The position numbers and the translations under genes were made by a program. This document shows positions 48,713 through 59,448 of a stretch of 64,000 nucleotides of DNA, piece after piece. Source of the stretch: Arthrobacter pascens (GTDB lineage: Bacteria > Actinomycetota > Actinomycetes > Actinomycetales > Micrococcaceae). Within the stretch, counting starts at the first letter, position 1. The number at the start of each line of letters is the position of its first letter. The notes under the pieces were generated by a model. The model saw only the letters and a program-made list of their open reading frames with translations, ran no database searches and had not been told where the DNA came from. The stretch covers positions 45,811 through 109,810 of the forward strand of contig NZ_JAFHKT010000139.1 of assembly GCF_017052465.1 (NCBI RefSeq), given 5' to 3'.

Positions 48713-50044
48713 TCAGCCCGCCGCCCGGCTGGCTGTTTCGCTGCCGGTGAGTTTCGCCCTGTTGTCCGCTCCGTAGGTGAACACCATGTAGCTGGCCACC
48801 GTCACGTCGCCGTTCGCATCGAACCGGACCGGGCCTGACTCACCGTCATAATCCACGGCCGTTCCCGCCCTGACGCCTGCCAGGCACTCCTTGTACGTCC
48901 TGCATACCGCGGGGTTGCCTGCCGGCTGGGTGCCCGCGCCGGCGGACCCGCCGGATACGGCGATGAGGTTCGCAGCCACGGAGGCACCGGCGTCGTCATC
49001 GGCCGCGGCAGCCGCCAGTGCTGCGAGGTTGACAGCATCGTAGGTCTCCGCTGCGAAGGTCATGTCTTTGAGGTTCTTGTCCACGGCCACAAGTTCGCCC
49101 TGCAGATGGGCGGAGGGGAACACCCCGGGGACTATTCCGCGGGTGCCGTCCAGGGCCTGGGAACCGAGGTCCGAGCCGTATTGCCTGAAGGCACCGTCCG
49201 CCAGGATCAGCTGCTTCCCCGACAGGCCCGCGTTGTGGAGTTCTGCGATGGCACCCTGCGCACCCCCGCGGGCAATGACGACGACGGCGTCCGGGGATGC
49301 GTCCGCGGCAGCCGCCGCCGCTTTCCGGGACTCGCCCGCCTTGAAGCCCGCCGTGGTCACGGGCTCCAGGCCGGCACCCTTCGCGGAGGTTGAGACGGCC
49401 GCCGACACCTCCGTGCCGTAGGCGCCCTCCTCGTGGACGACGGCGAGGCTCTTCGCGCCGCCGTCCTTGGCCAGTTTCACCAGCACGGCGGCCTGGGCGG
49501 CGTCGGACGCCGCGGTGCGGAAGTAGTACCCGCCGCTCCGGTACTGGCTCAACTCGCCTGCCGTGTTGGCGGGCGAGATGAGCGCGACTTTGGCCTTGGA
49601 CAGCACGTCGATGGCGGCGGGAGCGCGGCTGGAATCGGTGGGCCCGATCACCACGTCCGCCTTGGCGTCCACGAGTTCCCGCGCCTGCGCTCCGACGTCA
49701 CCGCCGACCTTTTCCGGCAACAGCTCGACGGGCCTGCCTTTGTGGCCGCCCGCCGCGTTGATCTCCTGCACGGCCAGCTTGGCGGCTGCCAGCTGGGCCC
49801 CGTTCAGGAAGGCCTGCGTTCCCGTGCTGTCCAGGATCAGCCCGATCCGGAAGGTGCCGTCGCCGCTGGCTTCCACCGAAGCAGTCCGGGCGTTTTCGGC
49901 TGACCCGGAGCACGCGCCCAGCGCCAACACGGCCGCAGTACCCCAGGCAGCAGTACCCCAAAAAGGAGTGCGGGCGGAGCTCGTGGTTCCGGTCCGCCGT
50001 CGGGCGGTCACCTGGGCAAGCCTCCGGACGGCGCGGGCAGCCAC
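48713..50044 (-). CDS. ABC-type branched-chain amino acid-like binding lipoprotein (orphan)
   Basis: 443 aa. The lipobox is VLALGACSGS with Cys near residue 45, after an Arg-rich N-region; GTG codon 12 (MTARRRTG) is an alternative start that would shorten it. The mature chain is a type 1 periplasmic-binding fold (Peripla_BP_6): FRIGLILDSTGTQAFLNGAQ, EINAAGGHKGRPVELL, VIGPTDSSRAPAAIDVLSKA, YFRTAASDAAQAAVL. The Cys pair CRTYKECLAG is near the end. No permease or ATPase is nearby. The GTG start shares one base with the TAG of the cold-shock gene, so translation is coupled to that gene. Confidence 0.88.
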   Translation of the reverse strand: MAARAVRRLAQVTARRRTGTTSSARTPFWGTAAWGTAAVLALGACSGSAENARTASVEASGDGTFRIGLILDSTGTQAFLNGAQLAAAKLAVQEINAAGGHKGRPVELLPEKVGGDVGAQARELVDAKADVVIGPTDSSRAPAAIDVLSKAKVALISPANTAGELSQYRSGGYYFRTAASDAAQAAVLVKLAKDGGAKSLAVVHEEGAYGTEVSAAVSTSAKGAGLEPVTTAGFKAGESRKAAAAAADASPDAVVVIARGGAQGAIAELHNAGLSGKQLILADGAFRQYGSDLGSQALDGTRGIVPGVFPSAHLQGELVAVDKNLKDMTFAAETYDAVNLAALAAAAADDDAGASVAANLIAVSGGSAGAGTQPAGNPAVCRTYKECLAGVRAGTAVDYDGESGPVRFDANGDVTVASYMVFTYGADNRAKLTGSETASRAAG

Positions 50045-50247
50045 TAGGCGGGCCGGACGTTTTCGGCCTGCGGGCCCTTTTCGCCTTCGCCGACCTCGAG
50101 CTCAACCCGCTGGCCCTCCTCGAGGGCGCGGTAGCCATCCACCTGGATGGCGGACCAGTGCACGAAGACGTCGTCGCCCGTGCCGTCAACGGTTATGAAG
50201 CCGTAGCCCTTTTCAGCGTTGAACCACTTCACGGTTCCCAATGCCAT
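50044..50247 (-). CDS. Cold-shock protein (CspA family)
   Basis: 67 aa, a complete single-domain [23 protein letters not shown] carries RNP1 (KGYGFITV) and [11 protein letters not shown] carries RNP2. RNA chaperone, cytoplasmic. The ATG at 50247 has GGAG only 3 nt upstream, while an in-frame ATG three codons earlier would lie on the ribosome binding site. The stop codon overlaps the start of the downstream binding-protein gene by one base, an unusual partner for a csp gene. No terminator separates the two. Confidence 0.95.
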   Translation of the reverse strand: MALGTVKWFNAEKGYGFITVDGTGDDVFVHWSAIQVDGYRALEEGQRVELEVGEGEKGPQAENVRPA

Positions 50248-50406
50248 GATCTCCACACTTTCAGATTGCTTCCGTAAGGCCCACCTCAGTGTGTGCCGTG
50301 AATTACGCGCCGAAGACTCAAAATCACTCTATCCACTGCGCCCCCGCGCGAGGCAGACGGACAGCCGGACCCGGACTCAATAGTTATTCAGGCGTAACCC
50401 AAAACG

Positions 50407-51069
50407 TCACTGGAATCCGGGGCCCAGCACCACGGCAACGGATGTCTCGAATCCTGCACTCTCCACGAGTGTGGTGATGTTCAGCAGCTCCCCCAGGGCC
50501 TCGGCCCTGCCTTTGCTCTCCGCACCGGAGTAGAAGATGACGGACTCCTGCTGCGGCGCGCCCTGCCAGTTCGCTACCTGGCCCAGGGTCCAGCCGTCGG
50601 CCTTGAGGGTGGCGCCCACGCGGCCAGCCAGGCCGGATGTCAGCGTGCCGTTGTAGACCGAGACAGGGAGCGCCATGTCCACGTCTGAGGCGAGCGCTTC
50701 GACGGATGCCGGATCAGATGGCGAGGCCGATGGGGACGCGGCCGCCGAGGCAGCGGACGATTCGGCGTCGGACGGCGGGACGTCGGCCGCCGAGGCGGCG
50801 GATGAGGTCTCTGCCGCGGAGGGCGTGGCCGAGGCGCCGGCGGACGGCGAGACGGCCGCGTCCTTGGCTGACGACGGGCCGGCAGCGGCGTCGAAGCCGA
50901 GCTGGGGAAGCAGGACAAACGAGGCCAGGCCAACGGCGAGGGCCCCGGTTCCCACGCTCAGCACGGGCCACAGACGGGGGCGCCTGGGTGCCGCAGCGGA
51001 GCGGTGTACGCCCTGCCGGGAAGTGACCTCGGGGACCCTGTCGAATTCGTCCCGGGCATAGTTGGTCAT
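50407..51069 (-). CDS. LytR_C domain membrane protein
   Basis: 220 aa. A cytoplasmic basic N-terminus of about 32 residues, one TM helix (LWPVLSVGTGALAVGLASFV), a Ser/Ala/Pro-rich extracytoplasmic linker (about 60-125), then a LytR_C domain at about 130-220: PVSVYNGTLTSGLAGRVGAT, LKADGWTLGQVANWQG, VIFYSGAESKGRAEALGELL. LytR_C modules accompany LCP phosphotransferases that attach glycopolymers to the wall; here the domain stands alone. It lies 50 bp downstream of the DUF3263 gene on the same strand, which suggests an operon. Confidence 0.9.
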   Translation of the reverse strand: MTNYARDEFDRVPEVTSRQGVHRSAAAPRRPRLWPVLSVGTGALAVGLASFVLLPQLGFDAAAGPSSAKDAAVSPSAGASATPSAAETSSAASAADVPPSDAESSAASAAASPSASPSDPASVEALASDVDMALPVSVYNGTLTSGLAGRVGATLKADGWTLGQVANWQGAPQQESVIFYSGAESKGRAEALGELLNITTLVESAGFETSVAVVLGPGFQ

Positions 51070-51119
51070 GGTGAAAGTGACGTCCTTGTTGGTCTTTGCC
51101 GGCAGTTCGGCACTGGCGG

Positions 51120-51482
51120 TTACGCGTCGGACCCCAAACGGCGTGCAGTGCGGGCCCGCTGACGTGACGTACGTAGTCTACGCAATCTCTTGACCAGCAT
51201 GGGGTCGTGCGCCAGCGCATGCTCGGTATCGATGAGGGCGTTCAGGATCTGGTAGTAGTGCGTCGCGGAGAGGTCGAACAGCTCCCGGATGGCCTGCTCC
51301 TTGGCTCCCGCGTACTTCCACCACTGCCGCTCCAGCGCCAGGATCTGCTGCTCGCGCTCGCTCAGCGGCGAGTCCCTCAGCTGGAAGTCATCCAGCAGCG
51401 ACCCGCGCCGCGGCCCGGTTTCCGCCTCCGCGCCTGCCGCCGTGGACTGCTCCGCGAGATGGTCCTGCAACGGCTCGGCCAC
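51120..51482 (-). CDS. DUF3263 family protein
   Basis: 120 aa. The conserved part is [60 protein letters not shown] and the basic end [20 protein letters not shown]. The helical region ending in a basic tail resembles a DNA-binding HTH with sigma-like character (ALERQWW...[17 protein letters not shown]). Actinobacterial families of this kind have no assigned function. GTG start with AAGGAG 7 nt upstream and a good promoter about 45 bp away. It lies upstream of the LytR_C gene and divergent from ung. Confidence 0.85.
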   Translation of the reverse strand: MAEPLQDHLAEQSTAAGAEAETGPRRGSLLDDFQLRDSPLSEREQQILALERQWWKYAGAKEQAIRELFDLSATHYYQILNALIDTEHALAHDPMLVKRLRRLRTSRQRARTARRLGSDA

Positions 51483-51523
51483 TGCGCACTCCTTCGCTGA
51501 TTACGGTGAAAAGTCCAGCCTCC

Positions 51524-51552
51524 ATGTTACGGAGTTATAACAGCATTGTCAT
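51524..51552 (-). promoter_or_regulatory. Promoter of the DUF3263/LytR_C operon
   Basis: ATGACA (51552-51547), 17 bp, TAACAT (51529-51524) on the minus strand. Confidence 0.5.
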
Positions 51553-51598
51553 TTACGCCGCGTTACGCGGTGCGGCTGTCGCTGGGAGAATGATCGAT

Positions 51599-52408
51599 GT
51601 GACTGAACCTGAACCCCTCTTCGAACTGCTGCCGTCCGACGCGGCGGGCCCGGGATTCGCCGAGATGGCCGGGACGCCGCTGGAGGAGCTCGTGGCCGCT
51701 GACTGGGCCCAGGCGCTGGCCGGGGTGGAGGACGAACTGAGGGCGGTCCTTTCCTTCCTGGCAGGGGAGGTGGCGGCGGGGCATCAGGTGCTGCCGTCGC
51801 CGTCGAACGTTTTGAGGGCATTCCGGCGGCCGCTGGCGGACGTGCGGGTGCTGATCGTGGGCCAGGACCCATACCCGACTCCGGGCCATGCGGTGGGTCT
51901 GGCCTTTTCGGTGGACGGCCGAACGCGGCCCATCCCCCGCAGCCTGGCGAACATCTACAAGGAACTGGAGTCGGACCTGGGGTACCCCGCGAGGGTCCAC
52001 GGCGACCTCGGTGCCTGGGCAGACCAGGGCGTGCTCCTGCTCAACAGGGTCCTGAGCGTCCGCGAGGGCGCTGCCGGCTCACACCGCGGCAAGGGCTGGG
52101 AGACCATCACGACGGCGGCGGTCTCCGCCGTCGCCGCCCGCCGGACGTCCGACGGCGGCAGGCCCCCGTTGGTGGCGGTCCTGTGGGGAAAAGACGCCGA
52201 AGGCATCCGCCCGCTGCTGGGCGACACCCCCGTGGTGGCCAGCGTCCACCCCAGTCCGCTGTCAGCCTCCCGCGGCTTCTTTGGTTCGCGGCCGTTCAGC
52301 CGCGCCAACGCCCTGCTCGAAGAACAAGGCGTTGGCGCCGTGGACTGGGAACTTCCGGCGCTGGCACCGGCAGCGGGGGCTACTGGCAGACCAACGGCTG
52401 GCCGCTAA
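51599..52408 (+). CDS. ung: Uracil-DNA glycosylase (family 1)
   Basis: 269 aa from the GTG at 51599, with GGGAG about 10 nt upstream. The ATG three codons earlier is too close to the GGGAG to be used. Motif A with the catalytic Asp is [20 protein letters not shown] at about 84-103. The uracil-recognition strand is [13 protein letters not shown]. Motif B is [20 protein letters not shown] near 222-241. It removes uracil from DNA to start base excision repair. The gene has 29 bp of 3' overlap with the large surface-protein gene on the other strand. Confidence 0.96.
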   Translation: MTEPEPLFELLPSDAAGPGFAEMAGTPLEELVAADWAQALAGVEDELRAVLSFLAGEVAAGHQVLPSPSNVLRAFRRPLADVRVLIVGQDPYPTPGHAVGLAFSVDGRTRPIPRSLANIYKELESDLGYPARVHGDLGAWADQGVLLLNRVLSVREGAAGSHRGKGWETITTAAVSAVAARRTSDGGRPPLVAVLWGKDAEGIRPLLGDTPVVASVHPSPLSASRGFFGSRPFSRANALLEEQGVGAVDWELPALAPAAGATGRPTAGR

Positions 52409-55400
52409 GCGCCTGGCCCGCAATGCGCACATAGCGTGACGCGGCGTATCCGCTCTTCACGGCCCACTGGTTCGCCGAGGAGCCCCGGAACGTGTACTGA
52501 GCGTTGGTCCCCGCGCAGTTGACCGGACGCACCTGGCCGTTGGCCATCCATTCGCCGCCGTCCGCGAGGCAGTTCACCTGGTTGTCGGCTGCGCTGGCCT
52601 GGTAGCTGGTCCAGGCACAGAGGCCGCCGAACTCACCGTTGACCGTGAAACTGATGTTTTGATATGTCCGGCCCCCCGCCCGCAGAACGTCACTGCGGTT
52701 GCCGTCGCTGTCAACCGTGGTGATCAACACCTCCACGTTCTGGTCCGGCTGGTCCCCCGCGAAAATCTCGCCGCCGCCGGCGGGCAGCACCCCGGACGGC
52801 CCGGTTCTGCCGTCGTCGGGATACCGGCTGCTCCACTCGAACCTCGCCACGGGCCTGCCGTTGGCCGCCGGAGGCGCAACCGTTGTCCGGACCTGCGTGT
52901 TCCCGTGATGGAATCCGTCAGTGATCGCCTGGAACGGCTTCCCGAAGGGAGCCACCGGGTTGGCGTCCGTGAAGGGACCCGGGTACGACTGGCCGTCCAC
53001 GACGTTGGTTGCGCGCACCCCCACGGTGTAGGTGCCGTTGTTCGCCAGCCCCGGTATGACCCTGTTGGAAGGCACTGCAGCGACCGGGCCCCCGTTCACC
53101 CGGTACTCATAGACGGTTTCCCCCGCGGCGGCGCCGCCGGTGGCGGCCGGCGCGGTGAATGCCAGCTGGGCGCTGTTGTCCCGCGGTTCCGCACGCAGCC
53201 CGTTGACGGGACCCGGAGCCCCCACGGCCCGCCGGGGATCGGACGGCGCGCTGGCACCCGAATATCCGGCCTTGTTCCGGGCGGCCACCGTAAAGGTGTA
53301 GCCGGCGTCGGAATTGCCGACCGTGAAGACGGCACTGGTCCGGCCACCCCCGACCACCTGCGACGCGTCCGGCGAACCGGGGTGGGAGGAAACCACCGTG
53401 TACTCGGACACGGCATCGCCGTTGCCGTCCGGTGCCGCCCAGTTGACCTGGATGACCGAGTTGCTGGCCCCCGATGTTGCCAGGGTGCTGCTCGGCCTGC
53501 CGGGAACGGCAGGCACGCCGGCGGGGATCTCGGCGGCCGAGAAGGGGCTCCATTCCGACGGCGTGGGGGCCTTGTTTTTCGCCCGCACCTGCACGCGGTA
53601 CGACGTGCCGTTGGCCAGTCCGGTCCAGGTGTAGCTCAGGCCGGGACCAGCCGTCCGCACGGCTGCACCCGCCGGCGGGGCCGGCGAGATCTGGAGTTCG
53701 TAGCCGCCGACTGCCGAGCCCGTGGTCCTGGCCGCCGGCCAGCTGACTTTAAGCTGTTTGTCCCCAAACTGCAGCGTCGGTGCCTGGGGCGCCTCGGGCC
53801 GCTGATCCGGGCGTGCCGGCGCGGAGGGCGCCGAGGCGTCCGATGCTCCGATGCCGTTCACGGCCACCACGCTGAAGGTGTATTCGACGTCGTTGGTCAG
53901 CGACCCGATGGTGCAGGTGTTGGCGGGGCACAACTTCGAAACGCCGTTGGTACCGGTCACCCTGTAGCCGGTGATGGCAGAACCGTTGGCAGCCGGCGGC
54001 GTCCATGTCAGCACCACGGTGCTGTCCCGCACCTCGGTGGCCACGGGGGTTCCCGGTCTGTCCGGCTTCGCCTTGACCGTCAGCCTGATGCGGCCCTCGG
54101 CCTGGCGCCGGGGGTCGGCCGTTTTGTCCTGAACCCGGTACCTCACCACCATGGTTCCCACGAACGAATCCGCGGGGCGGACGTCCACCGCATCCCCTGA
54201 CACGGTGGCGCTGCCGTTGCCCGTCTCCACGGCTGCGCTGACAAGTTTCAGCGGGGCACCAGGGAACGGGCTGATGTCGTTGGCCAGCACCCGGACCTGC
54301 CGCGTTTCACCGGCCCTGGCCTCGGCCACCTCGTCGTCGTTGGCCACCGGCAGCGGACGAAGTGACGGCGTCAGGTCGACCTGGACCGCTGCCTGGGCCG
54401 AAAGGCCGCGCGGGTCCGTCACGGTCAGCTGGAGCACGCCGCCCGGCTCCGGCGCATCGGCGTCGGCCCTGATTCTCAGGGACATACCCTGCACGCTGGC
54501 AGTGACTCCCCGGGGAGGCTGGCCACCCAGTGCGACCTTCAGTTTGCCGCTGTCAGCGGGGTCCGGATCCGATACCAGGGGCTCGAGGTCCACCACCGTT
54601 TCCTCCCCCTTGACCACGGCGGCGCGGGTGGAGGACACGGCCGGCGGGTGGTTCCGGTTCGGATCCGGCAGCACGTTGATGCCCACTGTCAGTACCGAGG
54701 TCAACGTGTCAGGGGCGTCGACGGGACCATCGGCCACCTCGAACGTCAGCGACGCCGGCCCGGCGTAGTCGTCGGCGGAGGTGAAAACGAGGGACGTTGC
54801 ATCCTTGACCAGCGGCTTTCCGTTGCCGGCAACCGCCGAAACACGGGAGTCCACCGTGATCCTGGGGGTGCGGCCCTGCCGGACCACCACGGCGTCCTCC
54901 AGGTCGACCGCCAGCTCCGCTCCGCTCACCACCTCCAGGGGCGCAGGGCTCTTGAGCGCAGGGCGCTGTTCGGAGGTGCCGGGCACGTGGATGAACGCCG
55001 TGGATGCCAGCCCGTCGAGGTCCGTGACGGTGTAGGGGATGATCCGGGGCGCGGGCAGCAGCGTGATGTTGACACGGCCGTCAGCGCGCACGGCGGCGTC
55101 AGTGGTTCCTGCGGCCAGCAGCACCTTGAGGTCGGAGGTTACGCCGTCGGGGTCCACGTCGTTCGTCAGTACGGGTACGTCCACGGCGGACTTCCCCAGC
55201 GTCTCGGCGAAGGACACCCGGTCGTCCCGGGAAACCGGCGCTTTCCGCGGCGCGGCGGGAGTGACATCGACCTTGACGGTGCCCGTAGCCTGGCCTCCCC
55301 TGCCGTCGGAAATCCGGTAGCGGATCACGACGGCGCCCGTGGCGGCCGGCGCGGTGAACCGCACCTTTCCGTCTTCCACGGACGCGTTGAGCGCCGCATC

Positions 55401-58400
55401 CGCTTCAGTCCCGCCCCGGACGAGCGCCAACGCATCGCCGTCGGGATCTGAATCGTTGTGCAGCACGTCGACGGCGACGTCTCGGCCGGGTTGGACGGCC
55501 AGGGCGTCGTCGGCTGCCACTGGCTGCTGGTTGGCGCCGGCGGCGGCACCGATGCCAACCGCCACGGTGGCTGTGCTGCGTACCCCGAACGTGTCCTCCA
55601 CAACGTAGCTGAAGGCATCCTGGCCGGAGGCTTTCGCCGACGCTGTGTAGTCCACGTATGTGGCGCCGACGGTGACGGTTCCGGAGCCGGGGGCCTTGTC
55701 CAGCCCGACCAGTGACACGGAGTCTCCGTCCGGGTCTATGCCCTCCAGCGGAACGTGGATGCGGGTGGTGCGGCCGGCGATCGTGCGGGCTGTCAGGTTC
55801 TTCGGTTCCGGCCGGGAATTCTGGTCCGGGCCGCCGCCTTTGATCCGGATGGTGACCTGCGCGGAGGATTTCTGTCCGTCCGGACCCTGCAGCACGTAGA
55901 TGCCGTGCACGGTCTTCGCGGTGGGTCCGGCCTTGAACCGCAGGACGTCGCCGGAAATGCCCAGCATCCCGTCCCCTGCTTCCACTGTTTGCGCGAGTTC
56001 CGGTTTCAGCGTCAGCGCTGCGCCGTCCGGGTGGCTGTCATTGGCCAGCACGTTGACCGTTGCCACGTCGTTGGCGCGCACCGTGATTTCGTCCGGGACA
56101 GCGCGGGGCGGCCGCAGCCGGGCAGGAGCGGGCACCGGCTGCACCGTCACTTCACCCACGGCGCTCTGCTGCCCGTTGGACACCGTGTACGTGATGACGG
56201 CGGGCGCCGCCAGGCCCCGCGCATCGGTGATCTTCAGGACACTGTGGTCCAGGACGGCAACGGACAGCGGCGATCCTGAGGGTACGTAGACCGATTGGAT
56301 GACCAGCACGCCGCCGGCGGGGTCGACGTCGTTTGCCAATGCATCCACGAGGGTCTGGCCGCCGTGCGGAAGCCGCGCCACGTCCCGGACTGCCACCGGG
56401 GCACCGGACCCGCCGTTAGTGACGTCGATCCTGACGAGTCCAAGTTGGCTCGCCGGTCCGTTGGTCACCTGATAGGTGACGTAATAGGTGCCCGCCGAAG
56501 CGGCGTTGAAAACGAAGGTCCCGGCGTCGTACCGGGGGGACACCCTGGCTGCTGGCGGTCCTTCGATCCGTGCCAGCCTGAGGGTGGAACCGGCGGGGTC
56601 GAAATCGTTCTCAAGGGGGGATATCACCGCGTCCTGGCCCGCGACGGCGCTTACGTGGTCGGGATTTGCCACCGGCGGCAGGGTTCCGCGTGCCAGCACC
56701 TCCACGGTGACCTTGCCCTCGCTTTCGGCTCTGCCATCCGATACGCGCAGGGTTACCTCCTTGCGGCCGAGGGTGGTTCCGACGTCCTGGAACTGCATCA
56801 GTCCGTCCGGCCGCACCTGGACCTGGTCATCGCCGTTGCCCGCTGATGCTGCCTTCAGGAAAAGGTCATCGCCGTCCGGATCAGTCCAGTCCGTCAGTAC
56901 GTCCTGGCTGACGGACTTTCCCTGTTCGAGCTGGATGACGGTCCTGCGCTTTTGCGTCGGCGGGCCGTTCTCCGAGTCCTTCCGCACGGCGAGGGTGACC
57001 TTGGCCTGGGCGCTCTTGCCGCGTCCGTCGTCCACCTGGTAGGCGAATTCGGAGGTTCCCGTGGTTCCTTCCGGGACGGCGATCTGCAGGGCGGATCCGT
57101 TGTAGATGGGCTGCGCCGTGGCGTTGCCCGGCCCGGAACCCTGGACCTTCACGGTCAGCAGGTCACCGTCGGGGTCGGAATCGTTGTCCAGCGGGGTCAG
57201 CAGCGTGGTCTTGCCCGGCCGGACACCGAAGACGTCGTCCTGGGCGTTGGGCGCCCGGTTGGGTTTGGTGCGGTCAGGCAGCTGGTTCAGCGGATTCTGG
57301 TCGGCGGCGTCCTCCTTCTCCTCCTCCGAGCGATTCGGCGGAGCCTGCAGGTCCTGCCAGTTATTGACGAGCTGCATGGTCTGCTGCACGAGCCAGACGT
57401 TGCCGCCGCTGGTGTCGTTGAGCACGACGACACTGCGGTTCACCCTGAAGACGAGGTCCGATTCGTTGCCGGCCCCGGGCACATCGGCCAGCTTGTCTCC
57501 GCCGTCGTCGGCGCAGTCGCGCAGATAGACGTTGCTCTTGTTCCAGGCAGCGTGCACGCAGCCATCCAGCTGCACCGGGCGCACGGGCTTTCCGTTCTTG
57601 CCTGCGGACTTTACGGATGGCTCTCCACCATCCAGCGGCTGCCCGATCAGGCTGTTCTGCGTTGCCACCGCCACGAAACTGCTCGCGGGTCCTGCCTGCT
57701 GCAGGCGCGCCCCCTTGCCGTCCGGGATGTCGACGGTCCTGCCGCCGGGCAGGTAGAGCCTGCCGGAATCGCTGTCGAGGAGCACGGCCTCGGTCCCCAC
57801 TGTGCTGAGCTGAAGGTTCCTGGCGGCGGAAAAATCGGCGTACGAAGCGGTTGCCTTGCCTCCGGCTGTTCCGTCAGGTTCCACCGTTATCCGGCTGACC
57901 TCGTGGGCGGAGGGGTCGGCGATGTAGGCCGCTCCGTCCGCTCCAATGAGGGCCTGCAGGTCCGGCGCCCCGGAAATCACCGGCTCTGAGGTTTTCCTGT
58001 CGAAGCTCCCCAGGCTGTCGGTCGAGGCCAGCCAGGCTTCGCCGGTCTCCGGGTCCGCGAAGACAAAGGCGCCTTGGCCTGCCGAGGCGGTGACGCCGTC
58101 GGGAAGCCTGACCGGTTCCCCCAGGCGCATGGCCGCAGGGTCCACGGCGGTCAGCGCGCTGCCCTCGTCCACGAAAACCTCGCCGGCATGCTGGAGGATG
58201 TCAAAGCCTGCCCCCGGCGGCGTAACCCCACCGTCCAGGGTCTTCGAGGGATAGTTGAGCCGGGCGGTCATCCCCATGCCTTTGTTGGTCACCCAGACGC
58301 CGCCGTCGTTGAGATCCACGTCGGCTGACTTGACTCCCGGATACAGGATCGCCGCAGCCGCCACGACCGCCGTGACGGCGGACAGGCCAGTGGCCTGCAC

Positions 58401-58442
58401 CAGCCTCCCGCTCTTGGCGAAAAACCTAGGTCGCTTTGGCAT
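52380..58442 (-). CDS. Giant membrane-anchored surface protein with Ig-like (Big_9/cadherin-like) and fibronectin III domains
   Basis: 2020 aa. A basic N-terminus and one TM helix (about 14-36, [20 protein letters not shown]) are followed by a propeller-like region of about 330 residues ([30 protein letters not shown]). At least five Big_9/cadherin-like Ig modules (about 400-1300) each contain a [17 protein letters not shown] core. About four fibronectin III domains (about 1490-1870) follow ([20 protein letters not shown]). The last 90 residues are Cys-rich ([38 protein letters not shown]). It probably projects from the cell as an adhesin or scaffold. In related genomes a similar protein begins a MoxR/DUF58/transglutaminase operon, as I recall. 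Here it ends against ung, with none of those genes. Confidence 0.88.
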   Translation of the reverse strand: MPKRPRFFAKSGRLVQATGLSAVTAVVAAAAILYPGVKSADVDLNDGGVWVTNKGMGMTARLNYPSKTLDGGVTPPGAGFDILQHAGEVFVDEGSALTAVDPAAMRLGEPVRLPDGVTASAGQGAFVFADPETGEAWLASTDSLGSFDRKTSEPVISGAPDLQALIGADGAAYIADPSAHEVSRITVEPDGTAGGKATASYADFSAARNLQLSTVGTEAVLLDSDSGRLYLPGGRTVDIPDGKGARLQQAGPASSFVAVATQNSLIGQPLDGGEPSVKSAGKNGKPVRPVQLDGCVHAAWNKSNVYLRDCADDGGDKLADVPGAGNESDLVFRVNRSVVVLNDTSGGNVWLVQQTMQLVNNWQDLQAPPNRSEEEKEDAADQNPLNQLPDRTKPNRAPNAQDDVFGVRPGKTTLLTPLDNDSDPDGDLLTVKVQGSGPGNATAQPIYNGSALQIAVPEGTTGTSEFAYQVDDGRGKSAQAKVTLAVRKDSENGPPTQKRRTVIQLEQGKSVSQDVLTDWTDPDGDDLFLKAASAGNGDDQVQVRPDGLMQFQDVGTTLGRKEVTLRVSDGRAESEGKVTVEVLARGTLPPVANPDHVSAVAGQDAVISPLENDFDPAGSTLRLARIEGPPAARVSPRYDAGTFVFNAASAGTYYVTYQVTNGPASQLGLVRIDVTNGGSGAPVAVRDVARLPHGGQTLVDALANDVDPAGGVLVIQSVYVPSGSPLSVAVLDHSVLKITDARGLAAPAVITYTVSNGQQSAVGEVTVQPVPAPARLRPPRAVPDEITVRANDVATVNVLANDSHPDGAALTLKPELAQTVEAGDGMLGISGDVLRFKAGPTAKTVHGIYVLQGPDGQKSSAQVTIRIKGGGPDQNSRPEPKNLTARTIAGRTTRIHVPLEGIDPDGDSVSLVGLDKAPGSGTVTVGATYVDYTASAKASGQDAFSYVVEDTFGVRSTATVAVGIGAAAGANQQPVAADDALAVQPGRDVAVDVLHNDSDPDGDALALVRGGTEADAALNASVEDGKVRFTAPAATGAVVIRYRISDGRGGQATGTVKVDVTPAAPRKAPVSRDDRVSFAETLGKSAVDVPVLTNDVDPDGVTSDLKVLLAAGTTDAAVRADGRVNITLLPAPRIIPYTVTDLDGLASTAFIHVPGTSEQRPALKSPAPLEVVSGAELAVDLEDAVVVRQGRTPRITVDSRVSAVAGNGKPLVKDATSLVFTSADDYAGPASLTFEVADGPVDAPDTLTSVLTVGINVLPDPNRNHPPAVSSTRAAVVKGEETVVDLEPLVSDPDPADSGKLKVALGGQPPRGVTASVQGMSLRIRADADAPEPGGVLQLTVTDPRGLSAQAAVQVDLTPSLRPLPVANDDEVAEARAGETRQVRVLANDISPFPGAPLKLVSAAVETGNGSATVSGDAVDVRPADSFVGTMVVRYRVQDKTADPRRQAEGRIRLTVKAKPDRPGTPVATEVRDSTVVLTWTPPAANGSAITGYRVTGTNGVSKLCPANTCTIGSLTNDVEYTFSVVAVNGIGASDASAPSAPARPDQRPEAPQAPTLQFGDKQLKVSWPAARTTGSAVGGYELQISPAPPAGAAVRTAGPGLSYTWTGLANGTSYRVQVRAKNKAPTPSEWSPFSAAEIPAGVPAVPGRPSSTLATSGASNSVIQVNWAAPDGNGDAVSEYTVVSSHPGSPDASQVVGGGRTSAVFTVGNSDAGYTFTVAARNKAGYSGASAPSDPRRAVGAPGPVNGLRAEPRDNSAQLAFTAPAATGGAAAGETVYEYRVNGGPVAAVPSNRVIPGLANNGTYTVGVRATNVVDGQSYPGPFTDANPVAPFGKPFQAITDGFHHGNTQVRTTVAPPAANGRPVARFEWSSRYPDDGRTGPSGVLPAGGGEIFAGDQPDQNVEVLITTVDSDGNRSDVLRAGGRTYQNISFTVNGEFGGLCAWTSYQASAADNQVNCLADGGEWMANGQVRPVNCAGTNAQYTFRGSSANQWAVKSGYAASRYVRIAGQALSGQPLVCQ

Positions 58443-58545
58443 GGGTGTCCCCCGGTCGGCAGCAGTGAAGTTCCCGTCAATTAGACCAACAACCGCAGTA
58501 ATCTAGCGAACCCGCAAGGCAGCGGAGGGAGGTCCCGCACCGAAC

Positions 58546-58559
58546 TTAGCCTAGGCTTA
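58546..58559. promoter_or_regulatory. DtxR/IdeR iron box over the SIP promoter
   Basis: TTAGCCTAGGCTTA matches 12 of 14 positions of the downstream part of the consensus TWAGGTWAGSCTWACCTWA. The core AGCCTAGGCT is a perfect palindrome. It overlaps the -10 hexamer. Confidence 0.75.
58552..58557 (+). promoter_or_regulatory. -10 box (TAGGCT) of a leaderless, iron-repressed promoter
   Basis: Ends 7 nt before the ATG at 58565, with no ribosome binding site. It lies inside the iron box. Confidence 0.6.
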
Positions 58560-58564
58560 CTTTC

Positions 58565-59404
58565 ATGACTACTGTTCCTGCCGCCACCTCCGCGACCCGG
58601 AAATCCCGTCCACAGATCAACCTGACCGTGCTGCGCCGTGAGCAGCTTTCGGCGCATATGGTCCGGATTGTCGTCGGCGGCGAGGGGTTCGGGGACTACG
58701 TCAACAACGACTTCGTGGACAGGTACGTCAAGATCGCCTTTCCGCAGCCTGGTGTGGCCTACCCCGAGCCCCTCGACCTGTGGGCCGTCCGCGAAACGAT
58801 GCCGCGGGAGCAGTGGCCGTTCACGCGCACCTACACGATCCGCTGGGTGAACGTGGCCGCGCGTGAACTTGCCATCGACTTTGTCATCCACGGCGACGAG
58901 GGCCTGGCGGGTCCGTGGGCCGCGTCCGCCCAGCCCGGCGACAGCCTGATGTTCACCGGTCCCGGAGGCGGGTACAACCCCGATCCTTCGGCGGACTGGA
59001 TTCTGCTGGCCGGCGACGAAGCGGCCATCCCGGCCATCGCGGCCGTTATCGAGTCGCTGCCGAAGGACGCACGCGGGCTGGCGTTCCTCGAAGTGGACAG
59101 CGACGCCGATATCCAGCCGATTTCCGCCCCGGCCGGCATCAAGGTTGCCTGGCTCCAGCGCAGGGGCGTGGCCGCGGGCGACAGCGACCTGCTGGTCAGC
59201 GCTGTGCGGGAGTCAGCGTGGCCGGACGGCAGGGTGGATGTCTTTGCGCACGGCGAACGGGGCTACATGAAGGGCCTGCGCGAGGTGCTGTTCCGCGAGC
59301 GCGGCCTGGACCGTAGCCAGGTATCGCTCTCGGGCTACTGGGCCAAGGGACGGGTGGAGGACGCCTTCCAGGCGGAGAAGAAGCTCCCGATCGGAAAAAT
59401 CTAA
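58565..59404 (+). CDS. Siderophore-interacting flavoprotein (SIP, ferric-siderophore reductase-like)
   Basis: 279 aa. The FAD-binding domain (about 15-145) carries FTRTYTIRWVN, the RxYT motif that binds FAD, and FVIHGDEGLAGPWAASAQPG. The SIP C-terminal domain (about 150-260) has DWILLAGDEAAIPAIAAVIE, and YMKGLREVLFRERGLDRSQV closes with LSGYWAKGRVEDAFQAEK. It reduces ferric siderophores to release iron in the cytoplasm. The promoter is leaderless and overlapped by a DtxR box, so low iron induces it. The ATG start is certain from family and spacing. It is divergent from the surface-protein gene. Confidence 0.95.
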   Translation: MTTVPAATSATRKSRPQINLTVLRREQLSAHMVRIVVGGEGFGDYVNNDFVDRYVKIAFPQPGVAYPEPLDLWAVRETMPREQWPFTRTYTIRWVNVAARELAIDFVIHGDEGLAGPWAASAQPGDSLMFTGPGGGYNPDPSADWILLAGDEAAIPAIAAVIESLPKDARGLAFLEVDSDADIQPISAPAGIKVAWLQRRGVAAGDSDLLVSAVRESAWPDGRVDVFAHGERGYMKGLREVLFRERGLDRSQVSLSGYWAKGRVEDAFQAEKKLPIGKI

Positions 59405-59438
59405 AGATCTAACCGGCAAGATCTAAAGATCTAGCCGG
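59399..59438. repeat. 22-bp direct duplication at the SIP/ThrE junction
   Basis: ATCTAAAGATCTAACCGG (59399) and ATCTAAAGATCTAGCCGG (59421) differ by one base. The first copy contains the SIP stop codon. Confidence 0.85.
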
Positions 59439-59448
59439 GGCCGGCTAG
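59431..59448. terminator. Palindrome CTAGCCGG-GG-CCGGCTAG at the ThrE stop
   Basis: A perfect 8-bp stem with a 2-nt centre covering the stop codon of the exporter gene, between convergent genes. Too short a loop to be a strong RNA hairpin. Confidence 0.35.
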
